Shown here: positions 12,085 through 27,465 of the stretch, piece by piece
Layout of the letters: the number at the start of each line of letters is the position of its first letter
Numbering within the stretch: position 1 is the first letter of the stretch
NCBI RefSeq assembly: GCF_016545825.1
Contig: NC_052618.1
Span: 1,614,461 to 1,678,460 of the forward strand
Direction of reading: 5' to 3'
DNA from: Eucalyptus grandis
Lineage: Eukaryota > Streptophyta > Magnoliopsida > Myrtales > Myrtaceae
Length of the DNA stretch: 64,000 bases
Notes under the pieces: generated by a model
Told to the model about the DNA's origin: nothing
What the model saw: the letters and a program-made list of their open reading frames with translations, nothing else
The model's database searches: none
Made by a program: the position numbers and the translations under genes

Positions 12085-12087
12085 TTA

Positions 12088-13300
12088 GTTTGTATTATTT
12101 AACGAGAGGGAGTCTTTCTTCTTTTCTAAATAAAAGTTCAAAAGCTTTCGTTAAGTAGTAGTAGAGGTTTTAGAACTATTTTGTCTCCAAATAATTTTTT
12201 TTTTTTTGTAATTCAAAGTATGAAAAGAACTTGAGAAACATTGTTAAAGTCTCCAATTTAATTACAAATATCTTATTATATAATGAATTCTAACATTGCA
12301 AATTGAACTACAAATAAAACTTATATGATAAAAAAATTATTTCAACAAATAGGTATTCACATCATGTTGCATATTATATGTTAAGGGAAGTTATGCAATA
12401 GAACCTAATATTATCTTCATTCAGGTATTGTACCCAAAAATCGACACCACTTGTCACGGATTGAGTAGAGGCGGAATGGGCCTTTTCAACTTGGCAATTG
12501 GGCATTGTCACAGGTAAAGTCACAATCAAAAGCAAAATGAAAGAAAGAGAATAGGCAATTGAATCATAAACTAAACTTAATGAATTGCTTCTTGGCCTTA
12601 GTTTTGACGAAAGACCCGACCAAGTGGACCCAAGAAGTGCTTAACGCGGTGGCATAAGAGCTAAATTTGTCTCCAACTATGTGGCCTTGTAAGTCTCCGA
12701 TAGGGGTTGCCGCGTGAGGAGCATACGAATTGCAAGCAAACGTGGGAATGTATTTTGAGAAAATGCAAAAGTTTTTTGAACTAAAAGGGTTTTTTTTGAA
12801 ATAGAAATAGTCTTTGGTAGAGTGCTTTTCAAAAATACATTAAAAAGCAATTTGATGTAAATGCCGTTCATAGTTTATAAAGGATTTTTGGTAAATTTCA
12901 TTGTTATAAGAAACCTCAAAGCTATGGCACACCAACCTATGGCAATTTGACCTTGGTGTTAATGGAGGAGAGCCCGTGATCTTTTTGCACGATCCCAACT
13001 CCTTTAATATCAAGTTGAACTTCGCGTAGAAACATGAAATTGAAAGAGGAACTTAGGTAAGTGCAATAGATTAATTCCTCTTTCCATTTCTTTAGTACAT
13101 TTCGTACACGAGGTTTTGGGTCTTTTGAGAGGTCATCGGCAATAAAACATATGAAAAAAAGAAAAGAAGAAGATATTAATTATGATCAATTTAACTTATT
13201 TTGATTTATTTATATGAATGTCAAACCCCCTTACTAAAACACATAGATACTAAAAAAAAAAAAAAAGCAAGAACTTTCATGCTATGCATATAAGTCCAAG
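12088..13300. other. No gene recognised; one dispersed repeat
   Basis: The stretch 12245-12345 is shared, in reverse orientation, with 41640-41730. The common core is AATTACAAATATCTTATTAT, followed in both by TAATGAATT. The remainder is AT-rich without recognisable coding sequence, up to the start of the RPN11 leader. Confidence 0.55.
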
Positions 13301-13438
13301 CAAATCAGCAGCAGGCCTCCCAAAAGCCCAAACGGCAGGCTTTGGCTTGCAGCAAAAGATTCGTCTCCTTTCTTCTCCTCCTCTTCTCCATCGGTTCACA
13401 GCAGCAACAGAGAATCCCGAAGTTGGATGTCCGGTGGT

Positions 13439-16229
<2,791 letters not shown>

Positions 16230-16772
16230 GGCCCTCCGAATCGGCATCTTATGTCACCTGCATTCTGCACAACTCTGTATCATCTTTTGTGGCGGTGTTC
16301 CGGGACTAATTATTACATTGGCTTGATCAGTAGACGCTGCAGCTTGTAAGAAATCTAGCCCTTTGTTCTCTGCTTTGCTTGTATCCCCATTCAAACAATT
16401 CAGTTATCAATTTGTTCTTATCCAAGAAAGGGAAAGGAAAGGAGACGGTTTATCCGCGAGCCTCTGTGACATGATCTCTTATAATAAATAACGGGGCAGG
16501 TCTCCTGTCTCCGTTCAGTGGGGGACGATGAATGGAGTTGACAAAGATGTAGCCACCGCATCGCTCCGTGGGCGCACATGAGACAAGAACTTGGGCATGC
16601 ATCGTCATTGCTTTACTTAGCAGCCACACGAGCCAATCGTTGTGAAGAGTGCCTCCACAACATAAAGTGTTTATGTTTTACAATTCTAATTAGAAGTAAC
16701 GCAGCGATGAAATCTTAAAGTAACTTATACCGGAATACACACTCAGCATCTTTAGGTTGTTATTGTACCGTA

Positions 16773-17296
16773 CCTGAGTCGCATAGCCAAGTGGTGCGAC
16801 ATGTTGGCGCCACCGCTGCCACCAGCAAGGAAGAGCCGATCGAATTTGGCATGGTCCCTGAGCCACAGCTCGCACCGGGCTTCCTCCGAAGTGATCCACT
16901 GCAGAGCAGCCCAGGAACAATCGTAGGCCGTGGGGAGGGCGTGCTCAGGGACTCGGCGATAGTCAACGGAGATGAGGACAATGTTGCACTCGGCAACAAG
17001 GGCATTGAGGCTGGAGTGATATTTGGGGTCAGAACAATGGAGGAGATAATGAAGGCCCCGCCGTGGAAGTAGAGGACGAGGGGGAGTTTTGTGGTGGCGG
17101 ATGCCAAGGAGGGGCGGTAGATCCGGGCAGAGACGCCAGCGTCGGGGAGGATGAGAATGTCCTTGGATTTGACTCCGGTCTCGGGGTCGAGGCCAGGTGG
17201 GGCGATCTCGAAGCCGGCAAGGCGTTCGAAGGTGCCGTCCTTGTAGACTCTGATGTAGGGGAAGATCTCGAGCGAAACCTCCTTGGATGAATCCAT
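16773..17296 (-). pseudogene. Carboxylesterase (CXE, GID1-related alpha/beta hydrolase), frameshifted and truncated
   Basis: The start MDSSKEVSLEIFPYIRVYKDG and the oxyanion-hole motif LYFHGGAF place this in the plant CXE family, cytosolic esterases related to the gibberellin receptor. At about 17020 the frame shifts by one base. In the next frame the protein continues as KYHSSLNALVAECN, then DYRRVPEHALP, then the nucleophile elbow AGGSGGANMSHHLAMRLR. Homology stops at 16773, at a possible splice donor (AG|GTACGG). The C-terminal half with the catalytic Asp and His is absent in the 540 bp before the convergent RPN11 gene. A functional protein would be about 320 residues. The gene is dead by both frameshift and truncation. 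Confidence 0.85.
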
Positions 17297-17404
17297 GTGA
17301 GAGAGAGAGAGAGAGAGGTCAACGATATTGATCAGAGATAGGTGAAGATGATGAATTGAGAGACAAGAAACAGCGATGGCTCGAAGAGGGAAAGAAAAGC
17401 GGGT

Positions 17405-17413
17405 CTATTTATT
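17405..17413 (-). promoter_or_regulatory. TATA-like box of the carboxylesterase relic
   Basis: On the minus strand the sequence reads AATAAATAG about 110 bp upstream of the ATG. It is followed by a pyrimidine-rich leader with a CT-repeat just before the start codon. Position and composition suit a plant core promoter, so the upstream region survived when the gene body decayed. Confidence 0.4.
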
Positions 17414-17414
17414 G

Positions 17415-20400
17415 AGGAGGAAGTTCTGGTAACTACAAGCAATAACAACTTAGGGAAACAACAATGGGTTTATTCATCTATTTTTCCTTGAATAATATAT
17501 AGCTAATGTTTGTTCGTGAAGTAATGAGATTGTGCATGCCATCATTTGCTCTTTTATACTCAATGGATGAATACTTCTCCGGGATGTGGTGCAATTGTGA
17601 GCGCTCTACATAAAAGTCCATTTCAATTTAAAAGAAAAAAAGAAACCATTTTTACTAGAAAGCTCCTCCTTCTAAGACATTTCAATGTCAAAGGGAAGCA
17701 TTCAATCACACCATAAGGACTTAACTTTTATTACTTATTAAAACAAACTATTCTCCCAAGAAAACAAAAAACTTGCAGCTGTAATAGAAGATAAACAATT
17801 CCAAAAGATAAAATAAAAAAGCATATAATATGCAAAATTTACCTTTCAGCAAAGCTTGAAATTCGTCTAATTTGTATAAATCGAAACTTTCCTAAGAAAT
17901 GCTTATGTAGGGTTTTTTTAGGTGTGCTTTTCTAAGAAATGTGATACCATTTTCATATCGGCGGTGTCAAGTGTGATATCCCGAAATTTGGCCCAATTTC
18001 GAATATATGAAATGGTTGTTTCATTGATGCGCTTATGGTTGTTTATGCGCTTATTTTCAAAAGCTTTAAAGATAAAAAAAAAAAAACAGTTGCCCAAGTT
18101 TATTTAAAAAATGATTGTTGGGCAAGAAATAGAGAAAAAAATGAGATATCGGGTTTGGACGGCAAAATTTATTGGCTCAATAAGTTTAAACTAGATGCGT
18201 GTAAAATTTAATGGATTAAATATTGGGGGGATAAATCAATAGTTCCCCAATCCACCTTTGCCAAAACGCACTCCAATTTCAGACCTAAAACTTAAGCCAT
18301 TTTTGAAAAGTGAAACAATCAAAAGGAGGGCAAAAAAAGGAAGAATCTCCTGAGGTTAGGAGGAATGATGGGGAAAAAATATCCTCATTTTCATTGACTA
18401 AGGATGTTTCTTTTGTCGAATTGCCCTAGCGATACAGCTTAAAGAGGGATCCAGAGGGAATAGTTGGAAATAATTTGAAGGTAAATGATGATTTCTAATA
18501 AAATAATTTACACAAGAATTTTAAGACCACGACTAATCTTACCGACAAACTGTTATAAGAAACTACAAACAAAAAGATAAGTCCACCATAATTAGAGGCG
18601 TCCCCAACCTCTTCTCACATTTCACCATAACTAGAGGTATCCCCCAACTTCTTTTCGCCCGTGAAGGCTGATGTGGTAATTTTTAAATATTTTTTTTTTA
18701 CTTTTTAATTAAGTTTTTTACTTGTCCTTTTCTTTTTCCTCCTTGTTCTTGGCCTTCTTCTCGCGCAATGCAATGGCAAGTCAGCGGCGAGCTAGCCTTC
18801 ATTGTGGCTGAAAAATCAAATTTCAGAAGTAAGTTTGATTGTAATTTTGGGCTGAGCTGAATAGACATTACTTTTATTTTGGAGGGCTATTTTGTAGGGT
18901 TGATCCAAAAAATGAAAAAAGAAAAAGAAAAAGGCTGGGACTGAAAGAATTCAGGGCAAGACGTGTCGCTTTTAAAGTTTAGAAAATGTGAATGTTTCCT
19001 ATCTTTGGTAAGTTAAACAATTATTATGTATCAACTATTTTCAGAAACCGTAATCCACTTTTTGGCTCATTTCGGGCCATTTTCGAGTTTATGCCGTTAT
19101 TTTTGTTGCTCAATTCAATAATGTAGTCAATTAGTTAAGTAAGCCAATAGAGGAAATAATTGAAGAATCCAAGCTAGGCAAGACTAAATTTTTGGCCTGA
19201 CCCAAAATGAGCTGTAAGATAGAATCAGCGAAAAAGGACTACCACTTCAGTCTTGGCCTTTAGGTTTTTATTTGCACCCGTGTACAAAATAAATTCATTA
19301 ACTTGCCATTCATAATGTTGCTTTTTCGGTAATGACTTTATACACGAGAGTCATAATAATGAAAAAGAAAAACGAAATCGGACATGTCCATGACCGTGAG
19401 TTGAGAGAATGCGACGTGGAGCTCCATCTCCTGTCAAGAGTAGATCACCTGGCTAAGAGGAAAATTGGAATGATTAGATATCCTACCGACGACACCGGGG
19501 GTGGGGGTGGGGGTGTGGATATGAAATGTGGTAGGTGTGTGGGAGATTTGAGAAGACACCGTGGTTTGTGAAAGAAAATAATTCTACTTATTTTTACCTC
19601 AAGTTAAAATTAAAATTGCTTTGGATATGTTGATGTATAATAGAAAATCTCTAACAAACTCACAAATTTAATAGCCAAAGTCCTAGATAATTACCTCAAG
19701 TTTGCGAAAAAAGAAGTTTTATTGGACAAATAGGTTGAATTAAAAATAATCACAAAAGACAAACTTTATCATAAATAGTAATGAGCACATAAAATCTCTA
19801 GATAATTTAGCTTGAGTTCGAGAAAATGAGGATTTATTGGAAAGATAGGGTTGAATTAAACCTAATCACAAAAAAAAAAAACATTTATCATAAATAGTAA
19901 TGAACATGTGTTCGTGTAATATTATTGCATCTATCCACAGAATCTTAGGACTTTGCTAGGAACTTTTTTAGGTTACTAATGTCAAGATTATGGATGTATT
20001 ACACCCTTATACTAATTATGTAAGAAAACATATGTTTAGAATTTTATGCTTAAACAATTTATCTATAATTTAATTCAATAACTATATACGTGTGTATATA
20101 TGTCAACAACCATATATCTTCAACCACATATTTATGACGTTTCAAGTTTGTGTGGTGGTTGTTTATTCAATTTTTGTGTGAAGATTAAAAAGAGTATCCA
20201 AACAAAAGAATTAACATAAGGATGATTTACAAGCACCATCCATGTGAAAAATGCCTCGGATAAAATTTGGGAGAAAATATGACTTTTATGGATTTAACAA
20301 GAGCTAAAAGGTTGTGACTATTCATGAAGAAACAAGCAAACTCAAAGTCTCTAATCGGATCAAAAAGATAGATTTGCATATTTTCACCGATCGACAAGAA

Positions 20401-21099
20401 AAAAAAAGAGAGTAAATATCTAGGAAAAAACTGAAAGGATGCAATCATTTAGGACAAATTGGTTCAATATCTTTCTCAATAAGAAGTTTGTATTTAGATT
20501 GTAACCATTTCAAAGAAAGATTTATAGGATACCACATTTGGAGGCAATATGGCTCCTTCTGTAGTCTATGTGACTAATCTTCATAATTGAACCTTCTCAA
20601 ACTTGAAATCTTTCAACTTCTTTTTGCTTCCTCTTTTATGTAGCGTATGTGACCTATCTTCATAATTACTAGTCAATTTGGAAAAACAAAAAAAGTAACT
20701 ATTTGCATGAAAAATAACTTTATACATTTTTCCATGAGCCAATCATCAAGCACACAGAAGTATCGACAAGAAAAAGAAGAAACCAAATTTTAGTGAAAAA
20801 AATTAACCTTTTTTTTAATACCATTCTTTCCTTCTGCCTCTTTTTCTTTGAAAGAGCTCTTTGAACTTTTATCTCCACCTCACAATATAGCAGTAGATAG
20901 CTGAAATCTGTTGACATTGATAACGCATCTCAAACATCCTGATCTTTTTCATGAGATACCATGCTCAACTTGGACCTTGGGCACAAATTTCCTTAACCAT
21001 GCCTCTAAAGTCTATTCCTCTTGTCTATAGAGTGAAAAACAATTCCTCACAATTCTAAAAATAAGATCAAAATTATGTTCCTCTATTTTAAAATGGGCA
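17415..21099. other. Intergenic, no gene recognised; possible LTR remnant near 17.97 kb
   Basis: The segment beginning TGTGATATCCCGAAATTTGG at about 17972 resembles the start of Ty3/Gypsy long terminal repeats, but I cannot define its other end. A G-rich string lies at 19497-19513. Short frames at 19332-19571, 20227-20448 and 20720-20917 have no recognisable domains. Confidence 0.4.
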
Positions 21100-24000
21100 A
21101 GAAATGAAGGCTCATGTCGAAAAGGGCAAGCATCAGCATGCCCTTTCTAGCGTGATATAAAGAGGGAAATCAAGAAAATGGGAATGGGGACATGCTTTTT
21201 CTACTCCTCATAAAACCATTATCTCATAGCTACCAAGCTTGAACTGAGAGTCACTTCAAGAAAAGACGATAATCATCAATTTTACAAAACAAAACAAAGA
21301 AAATCAAATCAACAAAAGACCAATATTGCACCTAACACCTCAATTTCTTCCTCTATAAAATGACTATCGAGCTCGTGCAGCTTCCATCCTAATTCTGAAT
21401 CATCCCATCGTTCATGTTCCTTTTACTTCCATTCCGGTTCCTCTCCAAAGAAGAGGATGCTTTCTTCTTTCTTGTTTCAAAGCAATTCCCCAAGCAACTT
21501 CATTTCGGGATGAGACACCACATACCGAGATACTTATTATTTTATTATTTTTATATTTTCGCACTGTGTTTTGGTGAATAAAAACTCACCGCTTCAATTT
21601 ATCTTTTGAAATATTAATTACACTAAAAAAAAAAGGCAGTGTAAAGTATCTTGAGATTGCAAATAATAATCATAAAATGTTTCATAATTCATTAGCCATT
21701 GAGGAAAACCTCAACAAAATTTAATTCATCTAACTTGCATGTGATTTTCATCAATTTGGCAAAGGAGCTTGTGCATCTATTTATTCCCTCCAAAGACATG
21801 TATACATAAAATAAAATAATAATATAAAAACCTAGTCAATGATTAGACGTATTGATTAAGGAAAATATTTTCTTGATCAAAACTATTAAACTCCGGTCAT
21901 CTTTGGATCAAAATTAATTTTTCTTTTGGGGCCAGTAAATCTTTAATATCCATCAACTATCTTTTTAACTAAAAAAAAAGAGAAAATGATAATTTAAATA
22001 GCTATTTAGCTACTTGGCAAATTTTAAGAAAACATGGCCGTCAGAGTTCCTTTGCTTCTCTTCTCCTAATGGGAACAGAAGACGGGCAATTTTTTTTTCC
22101 TTTTTATGTATATTTCTCTATTTTTGGCCTGCCCCACCACCTCTTTCCCTTGGTGGCCCATCTGCCATCTGGGTGTCTTTATTATTTGTTATTTTCTTTT
22201 TGGGTCATGTGGGTTTCTTGATTATGTGTTCAAGGTCCCTCCTCTCTCTCTACTCTCTTCTCTCTCCGTGGAATTTTAAATTTGTTACCGTTGTTTCCAG
22301 TCTCTCATCTGCATCGGGATGTCTTTTTTACTCGAAACCCTACATTTTACTTTAGGAAAAACATGGAGAAAAAATTATCATTGTTTAAAAAGTGAGAGTG
22401 TATCATATGTGTGAAAGTATAGTATTTTAAGATTAGATATGGTGCAAATTGCAATTTCGAATAAGTAAAGATGGTTAGGTTTTTGCAATGTTTCTATAAA
22501 ATGTTTTGGAAATATCCATATAATAATTTGGACTTTGGTGGATACGATTAGATTTGTCCGACTATCCCTAATCTTATCGACTTTTATTTCTATTTGCCTC
22601 TTCAAATGAAGGGGATCCCATTGACAAATACTTTGTGAATTGTTTGCCCATACACTTGCATTTACGAAAAGAGTGAAGATAAAATTCAAAGAAAAACTGA
22701 TTTATTTATTTATTTATGAGTCTTCAAATTCCCTATCTCATTAAGCTGCCAAACACGCTGAAAGAAAGAAATTGTCATCCCATTTTGCACCGTTTTCCGG
22801 TCCATTGTTAAATACATGGGCATATATTTGCTAAGGCGACTAATTAAGGAGATATTATAATTTTCAGTGCGGGTATATTTTCGAGAGCGTTGAGCGTCAC
22901 ATGGTAAGGGTGTGCATGAAAAAAATTTGAAACAAAAATTAATTTCTCAATTTCTATTTCAGAAATTAAGAAGTTAAAAATTTTAGCTTCTAATTTCTTC
23001 TTCAAATCCATTTTTGGAATAAAGATCTATTCTAGAAATAGAAAAATCAAATTGTGTTACCAAACAAATTGATGTTCCAAACTTGTTTTGGGAAACAGAG
23101 AAATAGAGAAATAGAAAAGTAGAAATTTTATCATGCGCGCCCCAAATAAGCAGAACAAAGCTAAGCACTTCCTTTCTTGTTTAGTAATTGAGCCATAAAC
23201 TCTCCATGAACTCTTCTAACGGTGGAGACCATAGAGTTTGCACATCCTTCAAAGGACAATTCTAGGTATATGGTGATGAATGCCTCAGAACTCACATAAT
23301 TTTAACCAAAAAATGATAGCACCTATTTCCACCATATAAATTACTTTATAAATTGCTTTATACACACCATATAATTTAAATTTAAATAGTTCAAATAGCC
23401 ATCTTCGGGCCCCATTAATGGTAAGATAGATAGGAAAGAGGAAAAGCATACATCTAACCAGGGTCTATGCACTTTCATTAATAATTGTTTCTTCTTTCCA
23501 ATTATTTTTTTTTTTATTTACAAGAGTCCCGTGAAATTTGAGTATTTTCACGAGCTTAGTGGCTTGGAATACGAGAATACTGACAAAGTTATGATGTGTT
23601 AAACAATTATATACAATCTCTCTATAAATATTAATTTCTAATAAGTTCAAATTCTTTTCTAAGCAGAAATTTTTGGTTAAAATTGTGAACTTTTTATGAT
23701 TATAACTTAGGTTTGGGACGTCCGATTAATAAAGATTACCAACAAGATTCAAATTAATCGGTTGCCCACTTTTGAACCCATATTTAGCATCCTAGAAAGA
23801 AATTTTCCCTTTTTCTCTTTTTGAGACTTATACTTAGATGATTTTCATATCGGCTTCCATAGTGCCATTTTCTCTCCCATAAATGCTTTACATAAATACT
23901 AAATGGCAAATTTAGATGGAAAGGAAACCTTGGAAGGACAAGGCTATTGACAACTTATGGAAATTAGTGCTTTTAGTTGCATAGCATTCTCATGAGAGGT

Positions 24001-24595
24001 ATCAATGACAACAATACCATAATTTTGTTTTTTCCCTTTTCCTTTTTGGTTAGAACCAATATGTCTTCACGTAAAATATTGAAATAAGCACCATCCAATA
24101 ATACTTTATTCTCTTCATTCAAACGGACGAGAGACAAAAAAATCATACAAAATCCAAAGCTTGGGATAGTCCGCAGCTTCCTGGACCTTGGGGTCATTGT
24201 TATTTAGACCGGATGATTGAAAGAAATGTCATAGGAATCAATCATGCAGGGCAATGGAGCACTCCTTCAATTGCTGCTTTAATAGTATCTTCAATAGATG
24301 TGCCCCACTTTCTGTTTATTGTCATAATCCGTAACAACATGTAAGAATAGACCACTTGGATCTAGGAGTAGGACCATCCTCTTCTAGGAAATCAGGAAGC
24401 TTTAAGTTCAACATCAGAAAATGACCGAAAGGGCCTTGACATCCTTCTCAAGTATTTATTTTTAGTCATTATTATTCTGTTTAATACAATTCCCACTTTC
24501 TTGCATTCAATTTCCACATCTATTCCTCAATAGGTGCATGGGGCTAGGATATAGCTAGGTACCTATTATTCGTGATTCTATAGAAAAATACTATT
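21100..24595 (-). repeat. Inverted duplication, arm B
   Basis: Reverse-complement copy of 1072-4810. Matching landmarks include the frame at 23973-24197 (minus), which pairs with 1465-1689, and 23465-23650 (minus), which pairs with the start of 2011-2376. The edge near 24593 abuts the transporter tandem array. Arm B lacks the 499-bp MITE of arm A but has its own insertion at 22908-23143. It also retains about 40 bp (around 22865-22904) that arm A has lost; the fragment at 30120-30660 retains it too. The two arms are roughly 16 kb apart. Confidence 0.85.
22908..23143. mobile_element. Short MITE inserted in arm B only
   Basis: A 236-bp element has ends GGGTGTGCATGA and, in reverse complement, GGGGCGCGCATGAT. 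The interior is A/T-rich with AGAAATAG-type words in both orientations. It interrupts sequence that is contiguous in arm A near 2507-2520, so it inserted after the duplication. TAA lies at the left edge and AAATAA at the right, so the target duplication is probably 3 bp but not clean. It carries no coding sequence. Confidence 0.6.
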
Positions 24596-25297
24596 AAAAT
24601 TGGAAACCGCGCTCATCTCTAGTTGGAATATACACATAATACGCACGATACTGGCACGGCACATGTACGATGCTAGCACGACATGTGCATAACACACTTA
24701 GGAGTCCAACGCCTATTAGAAAAAGTAGGAAAAGGGAACCCACCGCGCTGTAGGAATTATGCCTCCTCCTATGCGATTGCAGCATCTATAGTTTGCATCG
24801 TGCTAGGTTTTGGTTAGTCCCTCTCCTCCTCTCTCAAGCTCTCTAGCATTGTAACCAATATTTCCAAGCATTCCATCAAGTTTTTCCATAAAAACTAATC
24901 AATTCCTTGTAAATCAATGATGTTGCCCAAAAAAACGATAACAATAATTTAGTTATATTTGAGTGCACTTTTTTTTTTAGCTTTATTACTAATAAAAATG
25001 ATAAATCTACTGCCAAAGGTCCTTTTTTTAATGCATAAAAAAGCAACAAAAATTACTTAATTTTATATAACATCTAGCCAATTTGGGATAAATCATCCTA
25101 GAAAATAGTTCCTGGAAAATAATTCACAGAATATTTTCTTTTTCATTATTATTTTTTCAATTTCTTATATGAGGCCAAATTTACTTGGAATATTAGTATA
25201 ACAAATAAGATTTTTGGTAGAAATTGGAGTGATGAGTGAGGCGAGCGAATACATAAAGCCAAACCTATAGTTAAGTAGTGAGGACAATGATTTGTGG

Positions 25298-26517
25298 TTG
25301 GGAATATCTAAACTCTTCTCCCTCTTTGGGTCGGTACTAGCTGGGTCCATCTCCAACAGACTTCCCAGCCGTATCAAGGTTGTGTTGGCTACAACCATTC
25401 TTACTACTAGGCCGCCTTATCATCAATATCGGGGCAGGCTATACATTTATTATAGCATCTATCTACATTACAGAGATATCTCCCACCTTTTATCGCGGCT
25501 TGCTCATGTCGTTCCCGAGGTAGTCATTTCAATTATTTTCTTTCCTATTTTTGTAGCATATATTTAATTTTTAAAATTTATCATCAACTTTTGTCTAAGT
25601 AAAAAATAAGGTTAGAAAATTTAAGTTAAAGAAGTTGATTGTTTTTTATGCTTGTTTGGGTGTTTCATATTTTCATGAATGGGGGCACCCTCTTGGCCTA
25701 CGTCTCCCACTATTTCTTATCTAGGATGCCCACTAAATTCGCACGATCTTACCTATTCTATTTGGGAGGAATCCCTTTTGGCTTGGTCGCTTTTGGGGTT
25801 TTGGCCATGCTAGAATCTCCCCGGTGGCTTGTCAAGCATGGTCGTGTGGAGGAGGCGAGAGACATTCGGCATGGATCTCGATTGCAAGGAGGAGGTGGCA
25901 TGTCGACCGGATGAGGTCATTAGCCAGGTTAGTGGGGAGGGCGTGTGGTAGGCTGTCATCCACCCAGCCTGATCAATCCTACACATGAGCATTTGTGTGT
26001 TTGGAATTCACTTGTTCCAACAAGCTTCTCGAGTGGACACCATACTTGTTTATGGCCCTCGCAATTTTTAGCAGACGAGCATTGTCAACCACAAGGAACG
26101 GCTCCTCCTCCTCATAGTAGTGGACCTTGTGAAGACCATGTTCACCCCGGTCTGCGCCATTAGCATTGATCAAATGGGGCGGCGAAGGTTGATGCTCATT
26201 AGCATTGGCGAGATGATCTTGTCACTCGCCTCCCTGGGTATATCCCTCACTATCATCCACCACCATGAGGAGGTCGAGTGGGTTGATGCCATATGTGTCT
26301 TCTCATTGCTGTGCTAGACGACCTCCTTTTCCATTGGGATGGGGCCGATAGCATTGGTCTACAGCTCAGAGATCTACCCGATGAGGTAGTGCGCCCAGGG
26401 GTGCGCAATTAGCGTTGCAGTGTGCCAGGTGATAAGCCGGGCGATGTCCATGAGTTTTATGATTGCCCTGTCTCGGGCTGTGGGGGAAATACCAACATTA
26501 GGCCAAACTTCAATTAG
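25298..26517 (+). pseudogene. Polyol/monosaccharide transporter (PLT-type MFS), copy 1
   Basis: Translated pieces match plant polyol transporters, which are plasma-membrane proton/sugar-alcohol symporters of 12 membrane spans. They include SLFGSVLAGSISNRLP (span 2 region), a PEVV exon end at 25519 with a GT donor, then NGG..LAYVS and GVLAMLESPRWLVKHGRVEEAR. Further on are the loop motif DQMGRRRLMLIS and SFSIGMGPIALVYSSEIYPMR. The N-terminal first span is missing. About 65 bp is deleted in exon 1 relative to copy 2, shifting the frame. The exon-2 acceptor reads TTTCAT where copy 2 has TTTTAG, and there are further stops. It is therefore non-functional. Confidence 0.85.
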
Positions 26518-27465
26518 TCAAAAATATTTTATGACTTATTAGTACTATGTCAATTGGATTTGTTATGCTTTTTTAATCGAAATTTAGGTTTTTTATATTG
26601 ATGTTGGAATATGCACATAATACGCATGATGCCGACACGTCATGTGCACGATCTCGGCACAACACGTGCACGATGCTAGCACAACATGTACATAACACAC
26701 TTAGGGCACATATATTTTATAAAGTAGCAATGTGATAATATCGTGATTGTTATTTCTTTTATTCTTCCACCTCTAGCTTTTTCCCAAGCCCGAAGATGCC
26801 ATCCTCGCTCTACATGTACGGCACATGTACGATGCTAGCATGACACGTGCATAACACACTTAGGAGTCCAATGCCTATTAAAAGAAGTAGGAAAAGGGAA
26901 CCCACCGTGCTGTAACAACTTTGCCTCCTGCTATGCGATTGCAACATCTATAGTTTGCATTGTTCTAGGTTTTGGTTAGTCCATCTCCTCCTCTCTCAAG
27001 CTCTCTAGCATTGTGTCCAATATTTCCAAGCATTCCATCAAGTTTTTACATAAAAACTAATCAATTTCTTGTAAATCGATGATGTTGCCCAAAAAAACGA
27101 TAACAATAATTTGGTTATATTTGAGTGCACTTTTTTTTTTTGTCTAGCCTTATTACTAATAAAAATGATAAATCTATTACCAAAGGTCCTTTTTTTAATG
27201 CATAAAAAAGCAACAAAAATTACTTAATTTTATATAACATCATCCACTTTTTCCTTCTTTTTTAGCCAATTTGGGATAAATCATCCTGGAAAATAGTTCC
27301 TGGAAAATAATTCACAGAATATTTTCTTTTTCATTATTATTTTTTCAATTTCTTATATGAGGCCAAATTTACTTGGAATATTAGTATAACAAATAAGATT
27401 TTTGGTAGAAATTGGAGTGATGAGTGAGGCGAGCCAGACTTACAGTTAAACAATGAGGATGATGA

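Noticed and set aside
19497..19513. Possible G-quadruplex (three runs of five G)
   Set aside because: Only three long G-runs; a standard four-run motif is not met and there is no nearby gene.
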